Below are positions 59,300-64,000 of a stretch of 64,000 nt of DNA, in pieces; the stretch's first letter is position 1; the number at the start of each line of letters is the position of its first letter. Source of the stretch: Streptomyces clavifer (GTDB taxonomy: Bacteria; Actinomycetota; Actinomycetes; Streptomycetales; Streptomycetaceae); assembly GCA_014651175.1 (NCBI GenBank), contig BMWJ01000001.1:248001-312000 (forward strand). The letters run 5' to 3'. The position numbers were made by a program, and so were the translations under genes. The notes beneath the pieces were generated by a model that had not been told where the DNA came from, did not search any database, and saw nothing but the letters and a program-made list of their open reading frames with translations.

Positions 59300-59567
59300 T
59301 ATGTACGCGACCCAGGCACTGACGCACCTCGTCCCGCTCGCCGCCGACGAGCTCGACAAGAACAAGGTGACCCCAGGCGTTCTCGGCTTCCTCGTCTTCG
59401 CGGCGCTCGCCGTGGGGGTGTGGTTCCTGATGAAGTCGATGAACCGCCACATGGGCAAGGTCGACTTCGAGGAGGCCCCGGAGCCCTCCGCGGCGGAGCG
59501 GAAGGCGCCGGGTGAGGCGTCCGGTAAGGCGCCGGGGAAGGCGCCGGCCGGGGCGCCCACGGAATAG
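59292..59567 (+). CDS. small membrane protein co-transcribed with mca
   Basis: 91 residues. A short N-terminus, one transmembrane helix (VTPGVLGFLVFAALAVGVWFLM) and a basic/Pro-Gly tail with GKAP repeats. It starts within the last codons of mca (8-nt overlap), so the two are translationally coupled. No known domain; widely seen beside mca in Streptomyces. It could aid export of mercapturic acids or localise Mca, which is inference only. ATG 59292 and 59301 are both possible. Confidence 0.72.
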   Translation: MPDMYATQALTHLVPLAADELDKNKVTPGVLGFLVFAALAVGVWFLMKSMNRHMGKVDFEEAPEPSAAERKAPGEASGKAPGKAPAGAPTE

Positions 59568-59665
59568 CGCCCGGGCCCGCGCTCCGGCGCACCGGGCGTG
59601 GGGGAGCGGGCCCCCGCACGCCGGGGCCGAGGGCGTCGCCCGCCGACGCGCAGGGCCGTGCCTCC

Positions 59666-62600
59666 TTACGGCCGGGCCTCCACCGGCACGCCCATGACCT
59701 CGCGGGCGTGCCGGGGCGGGGTGAGGCCCAGGCGCCACGCCTGCCAGCCGTCCTCCAGGTCCACCCCGCGGTTCAGGACCACCCGGAACGCCTCGGCGCA
59801 GTCCTCCAGCTTGCCGTCCCGCATCGGGTGGGCGGCCAGGAGCAGGTCCGCGAGCTCCTGCTGGGCCACCGCCGTGCCGACCTCGCTGCCGCCCGGCGAC
59901 GCGTACGGCAGCAGCGTGCACCGCAGGAACACGGCCCAGTCCCCGCCCCGCGCGTCCCCGTACGAGGCGAACAGGCCGATCGCCTCGTCGCACAGCTCCA
60001 GCGCCTGCGCCGTACGGTTGTTCCCGCCGTCCACCAGGGCCAGCTCCAGGCAGGTCCAGGCCTCCCCGTGGGGCACCCCGATCCGTCGGAAGTCGGCCCG
60101 CGCGTCGGCGAGGAGCTGCCGGGCGAAGCCGGAGTTGCGGAGGTTCCCCGTCTGGGCGGCCCGCTGGTCACGGGTGACCCGGCCCGAGTGGTGCCGGGCG
60201 CAGGCGAGGCCGTAGACGTCCCGCATCCGCGAGAACATCGTGCGGGCCCGCTCCAGCTCCCGCACCGCCTGGTCGGTGTCGCCGTCCTCCTCGAGCGCCT
60301 GCCCCAGGTAGTACCGCGTCCAGGCCTCGCCCCGCGCGTCCTCGTTGCCCCGGTGCCGGGCCAGGGCCTCGCGCAGCTGCTCCACCGCGGGGGCTGTGCT
60401 GCTGACGTCTCCGTCCATCAGCCGGGCGCGGGCCAGCTGGGTCAGGGCCCAGGCCTCCCCGCGCTCGTCCCGGGTGCGGCCGTACAGGTCCAGCGCGGCG
60501 GACAGCTCCTCGTCGGCCCGGGCCACTTCGCCCAGCCGCAGGCAGACCTGGCCGAGCTGGAAGTGCGTCCAGGCCTCGCCGTGCAGCGACTCGCCCTCCC
60601 GGTGCAGGGTGAGCGCGGTGTCGAGCAGGGCCAGGGCCTCGCCCGGATTCGCCCGGTCGCGCTCCACGGCGGCCAGGGCGTGCAGGGACCAGGCCCGGTC
60701 CTCGGCCTGTTCCGGGGATGCCTGCAGGTCGAGCGCCTCCCGCAGCCGCGCCGAGGCCTCCCTGAGATTGCCCTGGTGGTGCAGGGTGATGCCGAGCGAG
60801 CAGAGGGCGAGCGCCGCCCCCGCGTCGTTGTGCGCCTCGCGGTACAGGCCGACGACGGAGGACAGCGTGGTGCGGGCCTTGTCGAGCTCGCCGAGCTGGC
60901 GGGCCGCGATGCCCGTACGCCACTGGACGGACCGCTCCAGCAGCCCCTGGTCGACGGCCTGCGTCAGCTCGCTGATCTCGCCGAGCCGGTAGAGGTCACC
61001 GCGCAGCAGGCAGTAGTCGCACAGGGCACCCAGCAGATGCAGCACGGCCCGCTGGTCGACGCCCTCCGAGTGCCGCAGCGCCGACGTGATGAAGCTCGAC
61101 TCGTCGTCCAGCCAGCGAAGCGCCGCGTCCAGCGAGCTGAAGCCGTGCGAGCCGAAGTGCCCGGCGCGGGTGGACATCTTCCCGTCCACCATCCGGATCA
61201 CCGCGTCGGCGAGCTCCGCGTAGTTCCGGACGAGGCGTTCCTGCGCGGCGGTGCGGTCCGCCGCGTCCTCCTCGTCCAGCAGCCTGGCCAGGGCGAAGGC
61301 CCGTACGAGGTCGTGCAGCCGGTAGCGCGAGCCCCGCACATGGGTGAGCAGCCCGGCCCGGCACAGGGCGTCCAGCAGCTGTCCGGCCTCCTGCTCGTCG
61401 GCGGCCAGCAGGGACGCGGCCGCCGCGGCACCGAGGCTCGCGCGCCCCGCCAGGGCGAGCCGGCGCAGCAGCCGCCGGGCCTGCTCGGACTGGTCGGTGT
61501 AGCGCAGCCACAGGGCCCGCTCGACGGGCGGGACCGGGCCGTAGGCGCCGAGGTCCGCCGCGAGCTCACCGCGGGTGCGCGTGCCGAGCGAGGAGCCCGC
61601 GACGCGCAGGGCGAGCGGAAGCCCGCCGCACAGCTCGACGACGGCGTCGGTGGACGCGTGGTCGTACGGTCCGCCCTCCGCCGGGGCCTCCCCGGCCTGC
61701 GCGGTGCCGAGAGCCCGGAGGGCTTCGGCCGACTCGCGCAGCAGCTCCTCGGCGCCCGCCGCGTCCAGTCCGGCGACCGGCAGCAGGTGCACCCGGGCCG
61801 GGATGTCCGCGGGCAGCTCGAGCGGCTCGCGGGCCGTGACGAGGACCAGGCTGTCGGAGCGCTCGGGGAGGAGGGTGCGGACCTGGGCGGCGTCGGTGGC
61901 GTCGTCCAGGATGATCGTGACGGGGGTGCCCGTGAGGTGCTGGTGGTAGAGCTCGCTCAGGCGCCGCACCTGCTGGCCCGCGGACGACCTGTCCCGGAAG
62001 AGGAGCTGTTCGCGCGGTGCGCCCAGCCGGTTCAGGAGGTGCAGCAGGGCGTCCCGGGTCGGCAGGGGCGCCTCCCCCGCCACATCGCCGCGCAGATCGA
62101 CCACGCACGCCCCCCGGAACTGGTCCTTGAGCGCGTGGGCGGCCCGCACGGCGAGGGCGGTGCGCCCGGAGCCCGGCGTGCCGTGCAGCACGACGACGGT
62201 GGGCCTGGTCTCCGTGGAGGCGCGAGCGGCGTGCACCCACTGGGCGATCTGCGCCAGTTCGCTCCGGCGCCCCGCGAACGGGCCGTCGGCGGCGGGCAGA
62301 TGACCGAAGGACTGTTCGAGGACCGACCGGGTGCGGGCGGCCGCGCTGCGGTCCCCGCCACGCAGCTTCGGCACCACGGAGGCGGTCTTCTTCTTCGGCG
62401 TCCGCGAGGAGGCGGTCAACACGCGCTGCTGGTCGAGGTACGGGCGGATGCCCCGTACCTCCAGCGCCGTCAGCCACTCCAGCCGTAGCTGTTCGGGGCC
62501 GCCGGGCTGATTCCGCTCGCCCGCGCTGCGATGTGCGGCGGGCCAGTGCGAGGCGGTCGCCCGGGCCACCGTCGCGGTCGTCCCCGCCACGGCGACGACC

Positions 62601-62932
62601 GCACCCGCCCCGAGGGCGAGACCGGTCGCGGTGCCGAGGACCAGATCCGCGCCGAAGGCCGCAGCGGCCGCAACCCCGGTCACCAGCAGCGGTGTTCCCA
62701 GGGCCGCCCTGCTGAACCGTGCCGACAGCGGCTGCGACCCCGCCCCGGCGGCGTCCAACGCCCGGGTGTAGGCGGCGTATTCGTCGGCCGCACCCGCCGC
62801 CATGGTGTCGAGTGCGCCCCGCGCACGCGCCATCAGCGCTCCGGAGTCGGTGCGTCCGCCGGTGCGCCGTGCTTCCTCCTCCACGGCGCGTACCACCAGC
62901 CGTTCGGCTTCCACCCGATGGCTGTCCCGCAT
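59666..62932 (-). CDS. large membrane-associated STAND ATPase with TPR repeats
   Basis: 1088 residues. Two adjacent hydrophobic helices (about 80-125) form a membrane hairpin in the N-terminal part. An NB-ARC-type NTPase follows at about 215-560; its Walker A is GTPGSGRTAL (251-260), where the usual Lys is Arg257. Walker B-like VTIILDDAT and a winged-helix segment (LLDALCRAGLLTHVRGSRYRLHDLVR) follow. The C-terminal ~400 residues contain TPR repeats (TLHREGESLHGEAWTHFQLGQVCLRLG). It resembles AfsR/SARP-like signal-transduction ATPases without a DNA-binding domain. The role is unknown. The ATG at 62932 follows GAGGGGG. Confidence 0.85.
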   Translation of the reverse strand: MRDSHRVEAERLVVRAVEEEARRTGGRTDSGALMARARGALDTMAAGAADEYAAYTRALDAAGAGSQPLSARFSRAALGTPLLVTGVAAAAAFGADLVLGTATGLALGAGAVVAVAGTTATVARATASHWPAAHRSAGERNQPGGPEQLRLEWLTALEVRGIRPYLDQQRVLTASSRTPKKKTASVVPKLRGGDRSAAARTRSVLEQSFGHLPAADGPFAGRRSELAQIAQWVHAARASTETRPTVVVLHGTPGSGRTALAVRAAHALKDQFRGACVVDLRGDVAGEAPLPTRDALLHLLNRLGAPREQLLFRDRSSAGQQVRRLSELYHQHLTGTPVTIILDDATDAAQVRTLLPERSDSLVLVTAREPLELPADIPARVHLLPVAGLDAAGAEELLRESAEALRALGTAQAGEAPAEGGPYDHASTDAVVELCGGLPLALRVAGSSLGTRTRGELAADLGAYGPVPPVERALWLRYTDQSEQARRLLRRLALAGRASLGAAAAASLLAADEQEAGQLLDALCRAGLLTHVRGSRYRLHDLVRAFALARLLDEEDAADRTAAQERLVRNYAELADAVIRMVDGKMSTRAGHFGSHGFSSLDAALRWLDDESSFITSALRHSEGVDQRAVLHLLGALCDYCLLRGDLYRLGEISELTQAVDQGLLERSVQWRTGIAARQLGELDKARTTLSSVVGLYREAHNDAGAALALCSLGITLHHQGNLREASARLREALDLQASPEQAEDRAWSLHALAAVERDRANPGEALALLDTALTLHREGESLHGEAWTHFQLGQVCLRLGEVARADEELSAALDLYGRTRDERGEAWALTQLARARLMDGDVSSTAPAVEQLREALARHRGNEDARGEAWTRYYLGQALEEDGDTDQAVRELERARTMFSRMRDVYGLACARHHSGRVTRDQRAAQTGNLRNSGFARQLLADARADFRRIGVPHGEAWTCLELALVDGGNNRTAQALELCDEAIGLFASYGDARGGDWAVFLRCTLLPYASPGGSEVGTAVAQQELADLLLAAHPMRDGKLEDCAEAFRVVLNRGVDLEDGWQAWRLGLTPPRHAREVMGVPVEARP

Positions 62933-63219
62933 GCGTCCCCCTCGCTTCCGGCTCCAGGCCGGGCCCGCTGTATGGAGCACCCAGTCTGCTGCGCCGAGCG
63001 CGTGAGCGACAGGGAGTCCGCGAGACTGCGCGCCGACCGTCCACGTGCCCTTGAGTAGTTCTTGACCGGGCACGGCTGAACGATCGTGAACGAGCTGGAG
63101 TCGCACCCGCACGTGGCACATCTGGTCCGTAGCCGGAGAATGTCCTGATGAGTCCGCGGAGCACCGTGAGGCAGACGCGGACGCTCAAGCGCCGATAGCG
63201 GGGGCGGCTTCCCGGTACC

Positions 63220-63537
63220 TTACGAGAGCCCGGTCGGTGCGAGATCGATGGTCTCCGCCCGGTAGACGGTGACGTCCGGGCGGCGGTTGGTGAGGGGGAC
63301 GTCCTGCAGGCGGACATCGAAGTCCGTGTCCGCGTTCCAGTCGGGGCCTGCGGCTGTGTCCAGGGCGTTGGCCAGGATGCGGGCCGGCCGGTTGTGCCGT
63401 TTGGAGGCGCTCGGGCTCACGACGACCAGCCCGTCCACCATCTCGATGCCGGCGCACTGTTCCTCGGTCCAGGAGCCGTACTGCTCCGCACTGATCTGGG
63501 TGTGCATCCACGCGGGCACCACCATCTCGGCGGTCAT
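63220..63537 (-). pseudogene. truncated Uma2-like (DUF820) nuclease remnant
   Basis: 105 residues. The N-terminal half fits Uma2/DUF820 proteins (restriction-nuclease-like fold), with [17 protein letters not shown] and the partial active-site strand [11 protein letters not shown]. Homologues are about 180-200 residues and continue with a VxVEVxS motif, but here a TAA stop appears after APTGLS. The expected second half is not found in any frame downstream. It is likely a decaying or domain-trimmed gene rather than a functional nuclease. The start ATG has CGAAGGAG upstream, so a short protein may still be made. Confidence 0.6.
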
Positions 63538-63708
63538 GGTGTACCTCCTTCGAGGAGCCTCGGCAGTCTCAGTGCTGCAGGGGTCAGCCTACTGTCCGGT
63601 GATGCCGGGACGCCCGACGTCGGAAAGGCACTCCTGTCCCACCTGCACCTTCACGCCCCAGCCCGTGGCGCGCGGGTGTCGTGGGGGCGGGTACGCAAGG
63701 ATTGGGAC

Positions 63709-64000
63709 ATGGCCAACCGACTTGCGCAGACCACTTCCCCGTACCTCCTCCAGCACGCCGACAACCCCGTCGACTGGTGGCCGTGGTCGCCCGAGGCGTT
63801 CGAGGAGGCCCGTCGGCGCGGTGTCCCGGTGCTGCTCAGCGTCGGGTACGCGAGCTGTCACTGGTGCCACGTGATGGCCCACGAGTCGTTCGAGGACGCG
63901 GAGGTGGCCGCCTACCTCAACGCCCACTTCGTGCCGGTGAAGGTCGACCGCGAGGAGCGGCCCGACGTCGACGCCGTCTACATGGAGGCCGTCCAGGCCG
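63709..64000 (+). CDS. DUF255/YyaL-type thioredoxin-domain protein (N-terminal part)
   Basis: About 97 residues are visible before the right edge. They begin with the DUF255 hallmark [19 protein letters not shown], followed by the thioredoxin-like [12 protein letters not shown] and an acidic strand [13 protein letters not shown]. Full proteins are ~650-700 residues, with a C-terminal glycoside-hydrolase-like alpha/alpha barrel, and are conserved from bacteria to mammals (SPATA20). The biochemical role is unclear. The ATG at 63709 has no strong Shine-Dalgarno; TACGCA upstream may give a leaderless transcript. Confidence 0.9.
   Translation, partial: MANRLAQTTSPYLLQHADNPVDWWPWSPEAFEEARRRGVPVLLSVGYASCHWCHVMAHESFEDAEVAAYLNAHFVPVKVDREERPDVDAVYMEAVQA

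Noticed and set aside
59708-62488. Plus-strand 926-codon frame opposite the STAND ATPase
   Set aside because: Antisense shadow with no domain; codon positions do not show the GC3 pattern of a gene.

Overview
The window comes from a very high-GC actinobacterium, almost certainly a Streptomyces. Third codon positions are nearly all G or C, GTG and TTG starts are common, and several genes look leaderless. It also encodes an AfsQ1/AfsQ2/SigQ signalling set, mycothiol amidase (Mca), a PopR-ClpP3/ClpP4 set, a sortase-E type LAxTG surface protein and the PccB/AccE/AccA2 carboxylase. From memory, much of the gene order (add, afsQ, deoC, PNP, acc, cya, hutH, msrA, mca) follows the S. coelicolor SCO49xx core region. 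No rRNA, tRNA, CRISPR array, insertion sequence or prophage was seen.

Layout. 0-6.5 kb: start of an L,D-transpeptidase, a divergent MFS exporter/LysR pair around a 31-bp palindrome, an alpha/beta-hydrolase-like protein, adenosine deaminase, and small envelope proteins. 6.5-12 kb: the afsQ cluster, with lipoprotein-afsQ2-afsQ1 divergent from sigQ over a GTGAC-N6-GTGAC site, then a uridine-kinase-like gene and a secreted protein. 12-23 kb: a nucleoside and deoxyribose catabolism block (deoC plus a two-gene split aldehyde dehydrogenase, a phosphopentomutase-like enzyme, purine nucleoside phosphorylase), a flavin disulfide-reductase-like quinone reductase, and DeoR and TetR regulators. A 12-bp palindrome, CTACGCGCGTAG or a close variant, precedes add, deoC and the phosphorylase. 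23-30 kb: acyl-CoA carboxylase genes (accA2, accE, pccB), Maf and BirA. 30-40 kb: adenylate cyclase, enoyl-CoA hydratase, a GAF-GGDEF protein, histidine ammonia-lyase, a sortase substrate, an L,D-transpeptidase lipoprotein and a MacB-like ABC exporter.

40-49.5 kb looks accessory. It holds glutamate dehydrogenase and then the most striking gene in the window: one protein that joins an ECF-type sigma factor, a zinc-binding anti-sigma-like motif, a membrane segment and an extracellular pectate-lyase-fold beta-helix. It is divergent from a two-gene pectin operon (pectin methylesterase, pectate lyase) whose CBM13 modules are 98% identical at DNA level. Next come popR and the clpP3-clpP4 operon. 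PopR ends in LAA, and ClpP4 has lost its catalytic histidine.

49.5-64 kb: msrA and mca, each preceded by a SigR-like promoter (GGAAT-N18-GTT and GGAAT-N18-GTC), cystathionine gamma-synthase/lyase, a MarR/threonine dehydratase divergent pair, a DrrAB-like ABC transporter, GreA, a large membrane STAND/TPR ATPase, a Uma2-like remnant and the start of a DUF255 thioredoxin-like protein. Many operons end in long perfect hairpins, listed as terminators.
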